Below, piece by piece: positions 34,668 to 43,292 of a stretch of DNA of 64,000 bases (within the stretch, counting starts at the first letter, position 1; each line of letters starts with the position of its first letter). A model generated the notes under the pieces. The model had not been told where the DNA came from. It saw nothing but the letters and a program-made list of their open reading frames with translations, and searched no databases. The position numbers were made by a program, and so were the translations under genes. Source of the DNA: an uncultured Prevotella sp. (GTDB taxonomy: Bacteria > Bacteroidota > Bacteroidia > Bacteroidales > Bacteroidaceae); the NCBI GenBank assembly GCA_944319915.1, contig CALUEY010000032.1, positions 1-64,000 of the forward strand, in the 5' to 3' direction.

Positions 34668-36218
34668 ATGAGCGAAGAATTACAACAGAAACTCCGTGAC
34701 CAGCTTTGGGAGGTCGCAAACCGTTTGCGTGGCAATATGTCGGCAAGCGACTTTATGTATTTTACCTTGGGGTTTATCTTTTATAAATACCTGTCGGAAA
34801 AAATAGAGAAATACGCCAACAGTGCACTTGAAGATGACGAAGTCACTTTTAAAGAATTGTGGGATATGACCGATGCCGATGCAATGGAGTTACAGGAAGA
34901 GGTCAAAAACCAGTGTCTGGAAAATATCGGTTATTTTATAGAGCCCAAATATCTGTTTTCATCTGTTATAGACACAATCAAACGAAAAGAAAATATCCTG
35001 CCAATGCTGGAACGTTCTTTGAAACGCATAGAGGACAGTACACTTGGGCAGGATAGCGAAGAGGATTTCGGAGGACTGTTCTCTGATATAGATTTGGCTT
35101 CTCCTAAGTTGGGTAAGACCGCTGACGACAAGAATACATTGGTCAGCAATGTGCTTCTTGCTTTGGATGATATAGATTTTGGTGTGGAAGCCTCACAGGA
35201 AATTGATATTCTAGGTGATGCCTACGAATATATGATTGGCCAGTTTGCCGCTGGAGCCGGAAAGAAAGCCGGGGAGTTCTACACGCCGCAGGAGGTCAGT
35301 CAGATATTGGCAGAAATCGTGTCTATCGGCCATGCACGGCTTCGCAATGTATATGACCCGACTTGCGGTAGCGGCTCGTTGCTTTTGCGTGCGGCAAAGG
35401 TGGGTCATGCGGTAGATATTTACGGACAAGAGAAGAATCCGACCACTTACAACCTTGCCCGGATGAATATGCTGTTGCATGGCATCAGGTTCAGCAATTT
35501 CAAGATAGAGAACGGCGATACGCTGGAGTGGGATGCCTTTGGCGACATGCAGTTTGATGCGGTAGTGGCAAATCCTCCTTTCTCCGCAGAATGGAGTGCC
35601 GCCGATAAGTTCAACAACGATGACCGTTTCAGCAAGGCCGGGCGGCTCGCCCCGAAGAAAACCGCCGACTATGCCTTTATCCTCCACATGATTTACCACT
35701 TGAATGAGGGCGGCACGATGGCTTGCGTAGCTCCGCATGGGGTGCTGTTCCGTGGCAATGCCGAGGGTGTAATCCGCCGTTTTCTCATTGAGAAGAAGAA
35801 CTACATTGACGCCATCATCGGTTTGCCGGCCAACATCTTCTATGGTACGAGCATACCTACCTGCATCCTTGTGTTTAAGAAATGCCGCAAGGAGGATGAC
35901 AACATCTTGTTCATTGATGCCAGCAAGGAGTTTGAAAAAGTCAAAACGCAAAACAAGCTCCGTCCGCAACACATTCAAAAGATAGTGGAAACCTACCGTG
36001 ATCGCAAGGAAATAGAAAAGTACAGTCACCTTGCCACGCTGCAAGAGGTGGCCGACAACGACTATAACCTGAATATCCCTCGTTATGTTGACACCTTTGA
36101 GGAAGAAGAACCAATTGACATCAAGGCGGTAATGGCGGAAATCAAGGAACTTGAGGCCAAACGTGCTGAGTTGGATAAGGAGATAGACGTGTATCTGAAA
36201 GAGTTGGGAATTGTATAA
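34668..36218 (+). CDS. hsdM: Type I restriction-modification DNA methyltransferase HsdM
   Basis: A 516-aa N6-adenine methyltransferase subunit. The N-terminal helical HsdM_N domain (LRDQLWEVANRLRGNMSASDF) is complete. The SAM motif I is DPTCGSGSLLL near residue 230 and the catalytic NPPF is in VVANPPFSAEW near 301. The C-terminal coiled coil (DIKAVMAEIKELEAKRAELDKEI), which normally contacts HsdS, is intact. No hsdR is present and hsdS is truncated, so restriction is absent and methylation is doubtful unless another HsdS is supplied. Confidence 0.95.
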   Translation: MSEELQQKLRDQLWEVANRLRGNMSASDFMYFTLGFIFYKYLSEKIEKYANSALEDDEVTFKELWDMTDADAMELQEEVKNQCLENIGYFIEPKYLFSSVIDTIKRKENILPMLERSLKRIEDSTLGQDSEEDFGGLFSDIDLASPKLGKTADDKNTLVSNVLLALDDIDFGVEASQEIDILGDAYEYMIGQFAAGAGKKAGEFYTPQEVSQILAEIVSIGHARLRNVYDPTCGSGSLLLRAAKVGHAVDIYGQEKNPTTYNLARMNMLLHGIRFSNFKIENGDTLEWDAFGDMQFDAVVANPPFSAEWSAADKFNNDDRFSKAGRLAPKKTADYAFILHMIYHLNEGGTMACVAPHGVLFRGNAEGVIRRFLIEKKNYIDAIIGLPANIFYGTSIPTCILVFKKCRKEDDNILFIDASKEFEKVKTQNKLRPQHIQKIVETYRDRKEIEKYSHLATLQEVADNDYNLNIPRYVDTFEEEEPIDIKAVMAEIKELEAKRAELDKEIDVYLKELGIV

Positions 36219-36228
36219 ATTGAGCATT

Positions 36229-37286
36229 ATGACAAACGGCAAAGAGATTGAGGTAATCAATCCAGTTAACTATAACGAATTACTGCAACGAGCTGTTGTA
36301 GTTTTGGAAAAAGCGAGAGTTTCCATAGCTCGTAGCATTGCGGGTAATGTGAGTAATGCACATTGGGAAATTGGCAAGTTGTTACAAGAAAGAAAACTGG
36401 ATTCCAAGCACGGGACAAGTGTAGTAGAACGATTATCTATCGACTTAAAGCAACGCTATCCCAAGATGGGGCTGTCGCCTCGTAGCCTTTGGTTGATGAA
36501 GAAATTTTATTGCAGGTTTTGTGATTCTGCGTTAAAACTGCAACAAGCTGTTGCAGTTTTGCCGTGGGGCATACTGCCGAACTGATGTCTAATAAATGTA
36601 CTAAGGACAATGATGACGCAATACTTTATTATGCCGTTGAAACCATAACAAAAGGTTGGAGCCGCGACCTCTTAATCAATGCCATCAGCCTTCATGTGTA
36701 CGAACAAACATGTTTGTCTGTTGAAAAAGATAACAATTTTGCCACAACTCTCCCTGTGCCTGTTGCTTCATATGCTAATGAAGTTATCAAAAGCACATAT
36801 AACCTTGGTTTTCTGGGTGTGACGGAGCCTGTACTTGAGTTAGACTTGGAACATCGACTTGTGGAAAAAATTAAGCTGTTTCTACTTGAATTAGGAAAAG
36901 GATTTACTTACATTGGGAATCAATATCCAATAGAATACAAGGGAAGGAATGGCATTGTGGATTTACTCTTTTTCCACCGGGGGCTTAGAAGTCTTATTGC
37001 CATTGAACTAAAAGCTGACAGATACAAGCTGGAGTATGCAGGGAAAATGAACTATTACCTTTCCATTCTTGACAGAACAGAACGCGGCGAGGGCGAAAAT
37101 CCTTCTATCGGTATTATTCTTTGCGCCGAAAAGGATCATGTAGATGTGGAGTTGTCACTTGATGGGCTGGATAAACCAATTGGTGTGGCCGACTATCGGT
37201 TGATTATCCCACAAGATGACCTGAAACAGATTATACAAGATGAGATTCAGGCATACGATGAAGAAAAAGAAAAGGGAGACAAGTAA
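36229..37286 (+). pseudogene. DUF1016/YhcG-type PD-(D/E)XK nuclease, frameshifted
   Basis: Two consecutive frames make one normal ~350-aa DUF1016 protein. The first ends ...QQAVAVLPWG then ILPN and a stop; the second continues HTAELMSNKCTKDNDDAILYY, exactly where intact homologues read LPWGH. The break is in the GGGG run at 36566-36569, where one more G would restore the frame. The nuclease part keeps VDLLFFHRGLRSLIAIELKAD (D and E-x-K catalytic residues). Such genes are common inside type I restriction loci. The change may be a true mutation, slippage-based phase variation or a sequencing error. Confidence 0.85.
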
Positions 37287-37345
37287 CTGGTAGCAAACCG
37301 TGATCGGTTCGTGACAATCAGATTAAACTTCAAGATTAAAGAGTA

Positions 37346-37540
37346 ATGACTATGGCAGATAATAAAGACAAGAAAGTCCTTAATGTTCCGGCTTTGCGAT
37401 TTCCGGGGTTTACGGATGAGTGGAAAGAAGAACGGTTAGATGAAATTGCGGAATTATCTAAAGGAGTTGGTATATCCAAAGAACAATTATCGGGAGATGG
37501 TGAGCCTTGTATTTTGTATGGTGAGCTTTATACCAAATGA
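37346..37540 (+). pseudogene. hsdS: Truncated hsdS specificity subunit (N-terminal ~64 residues)
   Basis: The fragment reads NVPALRFPGFTDEWKEERLDEIAELSKG and ends GEPCILYGELYTK then a stop, which is the start of the first target-recognition domain of a ~400-aa HsdS. Everything after that is lost, and 21 bases later the right direct repeat begins. The break therefore coincides with the island border. It cannot specify a DNA site alone. Confidence 0.88.
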
Positions 37541-37561
37541 CGCGCAATCGTTTTTGCGAAA

Positions 37562-37691
37562 TTTTGCCCCGGGGCAGTGCGCCGAGCCGATATTTTTCGT
37601 ATATTTGCCATGCGAATATAGGATGCGGCTCAGCCATGACGCCCGGAAGCAATGCTTCCTGACGTCGCGGCATTCGCCTTTCGCCATGTTT
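37562..37691. repeat. Right copy of the direct repeat bounding the accessory island
   Basis: About 130 bp, over 90% identical to 32989-33119, in the same orientation. It carries TATATTTG at 37600-37607, which probably serves as promoter of the small secreted protein downstream. Repeat and downstream gene share the host-like GC-rich composition. Confidence 0.9.
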
Positions 37692-37790
37692 GTGGCCAGA
37701 GGGGCGCACCAGGCCAGGCCCGTGGCGATGGGCGGGGGCGCCGGGATTGGCCCAGCACTATAAGCCAATGACTAAAAAACGGAAACCATC

Positions 37791-38153
37791 ATGAAGAAGA
37801 TTGCATCACTGTTGGCGTGCGCCGCCTTGTGCTCCGCCGCCATGGCCGACACCGTGCAGCGCGTCACCGTGGGCGGTGGGCAAGTGGAAGGGTTCGTAAC
37901 GAGCATCGCCTTCGACGGCGACAACGCCGTGCTCACCTTGGAGGACAACACCACCATCACCGCGCCCATCGACGGCGTGGCCGTGAGCCTGGCCTACCAA
38001 GGCGTGGCCGACGGCATAGGCACCGTCCCGGCTGACGACGGGCGTAGCCCCGACGCAGTATACACCATCAGCGGCCAGTATGCCGGCACGTCGCCCGAGG
38101 GGCTGCCCAAGGGCGTGTATATAGTGGGCGGGAAGAAACTCGTGGTAAAATGA
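37791..38153 (+). CDS. Small secreted protein with C-terminal sorting-type tail
   Basis: A 120-aa protein with a signal peptide (MKKIASLLACAALCSAAMADT). A short beta-rich middle (GFVTSIAFDGDNAVLTLEDNTT) is followed by a ~30-residue tail YTISGQYAGTSPEGLPKGVY ending in a GGKK-type motif, like the short secretion tails of many Prevotella-type proteins. The function is unknown. It lies between the island's right repeat and a block of GGAGTTA repeats. Confidence 0.7.
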   Translation: MKKIASLLACAALCSAAMADTVQRVTVGGGQVEGFVTSIAFDGDNAVLTLEDNTTITAPIDGVAVSLAYQGVADGIGTVPADDGRSPDAVYTISGQYAGTSPEGLPKGVYIVGGKKLVVK

Positions 38154-38164
38154 ATGAGGAGCTG

Positions 38165-38229
38165 TCATTAGGGAGTTATCATTTAAGGAGTTATAGGGAG
38201 TTATAAGGAGTTAGAGGGAGTTAGAGGAC
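38165..38229. repeat. GGAGTTA-type short tandem repeats after the small secreted protein
   Basis: Six or seven copies of (A)GGGAGTTA/AAGGAGTTA follow the stop codon within 12-75 bases. This is the same repeat class as near 9.1 kb, read from the opposite strand. Confidence 0.7.
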
Positions 38230-38333
38230 AAATGCAACTTCGCAAGGCTCCCGGCGCGGTGGGTGCTATGCCCATGGCCGCATCTTGCGGGGGCTGCTCC
38301 CTGCATCATTGAAATAAAACAAAGACAAAGCCT

Positions 38334-40727
38334 ATGAAACTGAACATCAACGCATTGCTTTCGGCTGCCGCCGCAGCCATCATGGCCCTGGCCGCCGCCA
38401 GGGCGGGGGCGCAGACGTGGAACTTCACCGCCACGGGCGAGGCCGACAAGGCCGCGCTCGCTGCCGACCCCGGCGCATGGGAGCACGAGCTTACAAGCAG
38501 CAACGACCGATACAAGAACCTTGCCAGCTACGACCGCCAGCAGCTCAAGGCCAACGGGCAGGAGCTGCAAGTAACCGCAGGGCTGCTCTTCACCGCCGGG
38601 GAGGCCGACGCCATACGCATCGACATCAAGGGGAAGCGCATGGCCACCAACAAGCCGCTCACCATAACCATACCCGGGCTGAAGGCGGGCATGACGCTCA
38701 CCATGAGCTGCAAGACGTCGAGCAAGACCACCGCACGGGGCTTCAACGTTACCAACCTCGACCCTGTGGAGGGCTGCTTCAACGCCACCTCGCTCGACGA
38801 GCAGACCAACGTGGCTACCGTGGTGGCCGATGGCGACGTGACCCTGGCCAACACCGGCGGGATGTACGTTTACAGCATCACCGTGGCCGGCCAGCAGCAG
38901 GGCGGAGCCGGAGGCTCCACCGGCGCCGACCACTCCGTGGGCATGGACCTCAGGGCCAGCCAGGCCCGCCTCACTACCACCGGCGGCGTGGTGAAGTACT
39001 ACAACACTGCCGACATCGGCTCCATCGACATGGACCGCCAGGCGGGCACCGTCACCGTGAGGCCGCGCTCGGGCGAGTGGCAGGACGTGTTCACCCGCAG
39101 CATCGCCACCATAGGCTTCGCCAAGGCGCAGGCCGGCGGCGGGGAAGCCGAGGTAAGCCGGGGCGGCGTGGAGATAACCCGCGCCGGGGGCTGGCTGGAG
39201 TCGGCCTACGTGGAGTGGGAGCTGCTCGAGGGGGCCGAGTCGTACAATGTCTACGTGCGCGGCGGCCCTTACGCCGAGTTCACCCGCCTCGACCGCGAGC
39301 TGGTGCGCAACTACGGCACCTACGGGCGGGCCGACGCCGTGGGCCTGCCTGCCGCCGAGGGCTACGAGCTGCGCGTGGTGCCGGTGAGCGGCGGGGCCGA
39401 GCAGGAGGAGGCCGCCTCCACGGCGTCGGCCATCAGCGTGAGGGCCTACGACCGCGCTGGCTACGCCTGGATGGGGCGCGACGCCGTGGGCGCCTACCAG
39501 GCCGACGGCACGCTGAAGCCGACGGCACGCGTGCTATACGTCACCGGGGCCACGGCCAAGACCGTGGAGCTGCCCGTGGTGACCGGGAGCAACGGCAAGG
39601 AGGAAACCTTCACCGGCCTGCAGGCCATCGTCAACGCCTACCAGAAGGGCCGCGAGACGCGCCCGCTATGCGTGAGGATTGTGGGCCTGGTACGCGCCGC
39701 CGACATGGACGCCCTGCTCAGCTCCGAGGGCCTGCAGGTGAAGGGCAAGAACAACGCCACGCCACTTGACATAACCATCGAGGGCATTGGCACCGACGCC
39801 GCCATATGGGGCTTCGGCCTGCTGCTGCGCAACGCGCTCAGCGTGGAGCTGCGCAACTTCGGCGTGATGCTCTGCCTCGACGACGCCGTGTCCGTCGACA
39901 CGAACAACAAGCACTGCTGGATACACAACCTCGACCTCTTCTACGGGCAGACCGGCAGCGACTCCGACCAGGCCAAGGGCGACGGCACAGTGGACATAAA
40001 GGGCAAGAGCACCAACATCACCGTGGCCTACTGCCACTTCTTCGACAGCGGCAAGTCGTCGCTATGCGGCATGAAGAGCGAGAGCGCCGACTGCCTCATA
40101 GACTATCACCACAACTGGTTCGACCACAGCGACTCGCGCCACCCGCGGGTGCGCACCATGACCGTGCACGTGTGGAACAACTACTACGACGGCTGCTCCA
40201 AGTATGGCGTGGGCGCCACCATGGGGTCGAGCGTGTTCGTCGAGGCCAACTTCTTCCGCGCCACAAAGAACCCCATGCTCATTTCGCGGCAGGGAACCGA
40301 CGCCAAGGGCGACGGCACCTTCTCGGGCGAGGACGGGGGCATGATAAAGAGCTATGGCAACGTTTATGCCGAGGCGGCCGCGGGCGGCGCCTACACGCCC
40401 ATCACGCAGCGTGAGAGCGCCACGGGCTTCGACTGCTACGAGGCCGCCACGCGCGCCGAGCAGGTGGCGCCGTCGGTGGTGACGCTCGCCGGAGGCACGC
40501 CCTACAACAACTTCGACACCGACCCGGCCCTCATCTACGACTACACGCCGCTGCCGGCTGCCGACGTGCCTGCCGCCGTTACGGGCCACTGGGGCGCCGG
40601 GCGCATGGACAAGGGCGACTTCGGCTGGACGTTCGACAACGCCAAGGCCGATGGCGACTACAGCGTGGACACCGCCCTCAAGGCCGCCCTCGAGCAGTAC
40701 CAGCCATCGCTCGTGGGAAGCTTTTAA
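38334..40727 (+). CDS. Secreted pectate lyase family 1 protein
   Basis: A 797-aa secreted polysaccharide lyase. Signal peptide to residue ~26 (ARAGAQT), an N-terminal beta-sandwich-like region to ~190, a fibronectin-III-like stretch at ~280-370, then a PL1 parallel beta-helix. The PL1 core shows DGTVDIKGKSTNITVAYCHF, HHNWFDHSDSRHPRVR (catalytic Arg region near residue 602) and VHVWNNYYDGCSKYG. It should cleave alpha-1,4-galacturonan by beta-elimination in the periplasm or outside the cell. No SusC/SusD pair lies nearby, so it is not in a classical polysaccharide utilisation locus. GGATTAA repeats start at its stop codon. Confidence 0.88.
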   Translation: MKLNINALLSAAAAAIMALAAARAGAQTWNFTATGEADKAALAADPGAWEHELTSSNDRYKNLASYDRQQLKANGQELQVTAGLLFTAGEADAIRIDIKGKRMATNKPLTITIPGLKAGMTLTMSCKTSSKTTARGFNVTNLDPVEGCFNATSLDEQTNVATVVADGDVTLANTGGMYVYSITVAGQQQGGAGGSTGADHSVGMDLRASQARLTTTGGVVKYYNTADIGSIDMDRQAGTVTVRPRSGEWQDVFTRSIATIGFAKAQAGGGEAEVSRGGVEITRAGGWLESAYVEWELLEGAESYNVYVRGGPYAEFTRLDRELVRNYGTYGRADAVGLPAAEGYELRVVPVSGGAEQEEAASTASAISVRAYDRAGYAWMGRDAVGAYQADGTLKPTARVLYVTGATAKTVELPVVTGSNGKEETFTGLQAIVNAYQKGRETRPLCVRIVGLVRAADMDALLSSEGLQVKGKNNATPLDITIEGIGTDAAIWGFGLLLRNALSVELRNFGVMLCLDDAVSVDTNNKHCWIHNLDLFYGQTGSDSDQAKGDGTVDIKGKSTNITVAYCHFFDSGKSSLCGMKSESADCLIDYHHNWFDHSDSRHPRVRTMTVHVWNNYYDGCSKYGVGATMGSSVFVEANFFRATKNPMLISRQGTDAKGDGTFSGEDGGMIKSYGNVYAEAAAGGAYTPITQRESATGFDCYEAATRAEQVAPSVVTLAGGTPYNNFDTDPALIYDYTPLPAADVPAAVTGHWGAGRMDKGDFGWTFDNAKADGDYSVDTALKAALEQYQPSLVGSF

Positions 40728-40742
40728 GGATTAAGGATTAAG
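40725..40742. repeat. GGATTAA heptads starting at the pectate lyase stop codon
   Basis: TTTTAAGGATTAAGGATTAAG: the TAA stop forms the end of the first repeat unit, as in the copies near 30.5 and 58.4 kb. Confidence 0.6.
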
Positions 40743-40857
40743 AAGGGGGCCGCGCGTGGCATGGGGCGGCAGCATATGCCTGTATCCTGCCGCCTGGCAG
40801 GGCAAGGGCTTTGCTGCCGCAACTCCTTTGCCCCTTGGCTCCCCATGATGGAAAATT

Positions 40858-40905
40858 AGAAGCTGTTTTGATTTTGTCAAAGTTGATAAAATCAAAACAG
40901 CTTCT
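40858..40905. terminator. Hairpin terminator, AGAAGCTGTTTTGATTTT family
   Basis: Perfect 18-bp arms (AGAAGCTGTTTTGATTTT and its complement) enclose a 12-nt loop between the pectate lyase gene and the converging buk. The stem matches the terminator at 14154-14188. The arms supply T-rich ends for both directions. Confidence 0.8.
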
Positions 40906-40983
40906 TAGAGTGAAAAGACGATGGCAACTCTGCCACATATACATACCACATGGGGCGACGTGGATGGCGAATGGGAAGACGCC

Positions 40984-42087
40984 TCAAGCCCCCACCGGCT
41001 CCACCATGCCCTGGCGGCAGTCCTCGCCGGTGTAGCTCATCACCTGCAGCTCGCCGCGCAGCGCGCCGAGGGCGTTGAGGGCCAGCGACAGCATCTCGTT
41101 CTCGCCGGGCATCACCACCACCGGGGCCAGGCTCTCCACCTGCGGGCGCAGCAGCGCCATGCAGTGGGCGCTGTGGGCTATGCCGCCCGTTACGATGATG
41201 GCGTCGGCGTGGCAGCCCAGGGCCACGTACATGGCCCCCACCTGCTTGGCCACGGCATACATCATGGCGCTCACCACGGTGCGGTAAGGCTCCTCGCCGG
41301 CCTCGGCGCGCGCCGAGAGCGTAATCATGTCGTTGCTGCCCAGCCAGGCCGCCAGCCCGCCCCTGCCGCACACCATCTGCTTTACCTGCCGCTCGGTGAA
41401 GCGGCCGCCGAAGCACAGCTCCACGAGCTGCATGGCTGGCAGCGTGCCGGCGCGTTCGGGGGTGAACGGCCCCTCGCCGCCCAGGGCGTTGTTCACGTCG
41501 ATTACGCGGCCCCGGCGGTGCGCCCCCACGGAGATGCCTCCGCCGAGGTGGGCCACGATGAGGTCGGAGTCCTCGTAGCGGCGGCCCACTGAGGCGGCAT
41601 AGCGGCGGGCCACGGCCTTGTGGTTGAGCGCGTGGAACACCGAGCGACGCTCCAGCAGTGGCAGTCCGCTGATGCGGGCCTCGGGCCGCAGCTCGTCCAC
41701 CACCACGGGGTCGGCCGTGAAGGCAGGGCAGCCGCAGCGCCCGGCCAGCTCGTCGGCTATGAGCGCCCCGAGGTTGCAGGCGTGCTCCATGCGCGCCTCG
41801 GCGAGGTCGCGCTTCATGCGCTCGTTAACGGCATACACGCCGCCCGGCAGCGGCCGGAGCAGTCCGCCCCGCCCTATCACGGCGTCGAAGCGCAGCGGAA
41901 TGCCGGCCTCCCGCAGGCGGGCGAGGATGAAGTCGCGGCGGTAAGCATACTGGTCGGCCACGCGCTCGAAGCGCGCCAGCTCGGCCACGGGGTGGTGGGC
42001 CCCGGCCGCCCACACCTGCCGCTCGTCGTGGAAGATGGCCATCTTGGTAGATGTTGAGCCGGGGTTTATCACTAATATCTTCTTCAT
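40984..42087 (-). CDS. buk: Butyrate kinase
   Basis: A 367-aa ASKHA-fold kinase that converts butyryl phosphate (or a branched-chain acyl phosphate) plus ADP to the acid and ATP. It starts KKILVINPGSTSTKMAIF. DAVIGRGGLLRPLPGGVYAVN, HLGGGISVGAHRRGRVIDVNNAL and the C-terminal IIVTGGIAHSAHCM are diagnostic for butyrate kinase rather than acetate kinase. The start overlaps the ptb stop (ATGA), so the two are co-translated. No crotonyl-CoA pathway genes are in the window, so butyrate or isobutyrate as product is inferred. Confidence 0.95.
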   Translation of the reverse strand: MKKILVINPGSTSTKMAIFHDERQVWAAGAHHPVAELARFERVADQYAYRRDFILARLREAGIPLRFDAVIGRGGLLRPLPGGVYAVNERMKRDLAEARMEHACNLGALIADELAGRCGCPAFTADPVVVDELRPEARISGLPLLERRSVFHALNHKAVARRYAASVGRRYEDSDLIVAHLGGGISVGAHRRGRVIDVNNALGGEGPFTPERAGTLPAMQLVELCFGGRFTERQVKQMVCGRGGLAAWLGSNDMITLSARAEAGEEPYRTVVSAMMYAVAKQVGAMYVALGCHADAIIVTGGIAHSAHCMALLRPQVESLAPVVVMPGENEMLSLALNALGALRGELQVMSYTGEDCRQGMVEPVGA

Positions 42088-43022
42088 AGGCTTGGTGCGT
42101 TGCATGGGTTGCAGGCCCCGGCGGCGCAGGCCAGGGCCAGGCTGGCGTACTTGGCCGGGCCGGCGTCGGCGCGCGAGGCGAGCACCACGGGCGCCGTGGT
42201 GCCGCAGAGCATCCCGGCCATGCGGGCGTGGCCGAAGAGCGACATGGTTTTGTAGAACGTGTTGCCGGCCTCGATGCCCGGGAACACGAGCACGTCGGCC
42301 CTGCCCGCCACGGGCGAGCTGATGCCCTTCAGCTGCGCGCTGTGGGCGTCGCAGGCCGTCTTCACGTCCATGGGGCCGTCAACCACGGCGTCGCCGTATG
42401 CCCCGGCGGCGGCCCGCCGCTTCAGCTCGAGGTAGCTCAGCGTTTGCGGGAACTTGTCGCTCGTCTTCTCGGAGCAGTGTATCAGGGCCACGTGCGGCAC
42501 GTCCACGCCGAGCCTGCGGCAGGCGTCCACGGCGTAGCGCAGCATGGCGTCGAACTGCTCGAGCGTGGGCTTGGGAATCACGGCCACGTCGGTGGCGAAG
42601 AGCAGTTTGGGGTAATCGGGCGACTCGATGGCCGTGAGGTGGCTCATCACGCTGCCCGGCAGGAGCAGTCCGCGCTCCTTGTCGAGCACGGCGCGCAGCA
42701 GGTTGTCGGTGTTCAAGGCCCCTTTCATGAGCACGTCGGCGCGCCCCTGTCGCACCGCGCCTACGGCCATGCGCGCCGCCTCGTCGGGCGTGGGCGCGCT
42801 GAGCAGCTCCACGCGGCCTGCGTGGCGGCTGCAAACGTCGTCGATGGGCCATGCCGCCGCCCCGCAGCAGGCAAGCACGAAGTCGGCCGTGCCCTCATCG
42901 AGGGCGCGTGTTATGGCGTAGCCTGTGTGGGCATCGGAGGGGCAGGCCACGGCCACGCGCCTCCGACCTGGCATGGAGCGCAGGCTCGACATGAGCGAGT
43001 GGAAATCACATATATGTTGCAT
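42084..43022 (-). CDS. ptb: Phosphate butyryltransferase
   Basis: A 312-aa acyltransferase that exchanges CoA of butyryl-CoA for phosphate, feeding the kinase. RADVLMKGALNTDNLLRAVLD, SPDYPKLLFATDVAVIPKP, VALIHCSEKTSDKFPQTL and ADVLVFPGIEAGNTFYK fit the Ptb/Pta family at the short length typical of Ptb. ATG 43022 was chosen; the frame runs on upstream across the promoter. A TAAATTTG box lies 18 bases before this start. Confidence 0.92.
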   Translation of the reverse strand: MQHICDFHSLMSSLRSMPGRRRVAVACPSDAHTGYAITRALDEGTADFVLACCGAAAWPIDDVCSRHAGRVELLSAPTPDEAARMAVGAVRQGRADVLMKGALNTDNLLRAVLDKERGLLLPGSVMSHLTAIESPDYPKLLFATDVAVIPKPTLEQFDAMLRYAVDACRRLGVDVPHVALIHCSEKTSDKFPQTLSYLELKRRAAAGAYGDAVVDGPMDVKTACDAHSAQLKGISSPVAGRADVLVFPGIEAGNTFYKTMSLFGHARMAGMLCGTTAPVVLASRADAGPAKYASLALACAAGACNPCNAPSL

Positions 43023-43039
43023 GGATGTTAAGTTTCCTG

Positions 43040-43047
43040 CAAATTTA
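43040..43047 (-). promoter_or_regulatory. -7 box of the ptb-buk operon
   Basis: TAAATTTG on the minus strand, close to the ptb start. No exact -33 TTTG stands at the usual distance. Confidence 0.5.
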
Positions 43048-43255
43048 ACCCTTTTCCGCCAATATCCGCCCATGGGCCGCCACATAAATTGCCGTGCTTA
43101 ACGTATAATAACGCTGCGGGCGCCCGCCACTGGCCGTTGGCGTCAGCTCGCGCAAGCTGCCGCCGGCTTTTACGCACCGTCCTCGATGCGCAAAAGTCGG
43201 CGCATTGATGTATGTCAAGAAAACGCCGGTTTGCGCAACATTCCGGCGCCTGCGC

Positions 43256-43286
43256 TTTGCCCAAACCGCCTTGCGCGTTATCTTTG
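43256..43286 (+). promoter_or_regulatory. Consensus promoter of a putative ncRNA
   Basis: TTTG, exactly 19 nt, then TATCTTTG: a perfect Bacteroidota promoter. No ORF follows it for 400 bases; a structured region with a terminator does. Confidence 0.8.
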
Positions 43287-43292
43287 CAGGTG

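Noticed and set aside
33311..37540. Complete type I restriction system
   Set aside because: No hsdR anywhere in the window and hsdS is truncated, so only hsdM is intact.
32982..37691. Prophage or integrative conjugative element
   Set aside because: No integrase, structural, portal, relaxase or conjugation genes are present; the borders are direct repeats of resident intergenic DNA.
38334..43022. Polysaccharide utilisation locus around the pectate lyase
   Set aside because: No SusC/SusD pair, no hybrid two-component regulator and no other carbohydrate enzymes adjoin the lyase.
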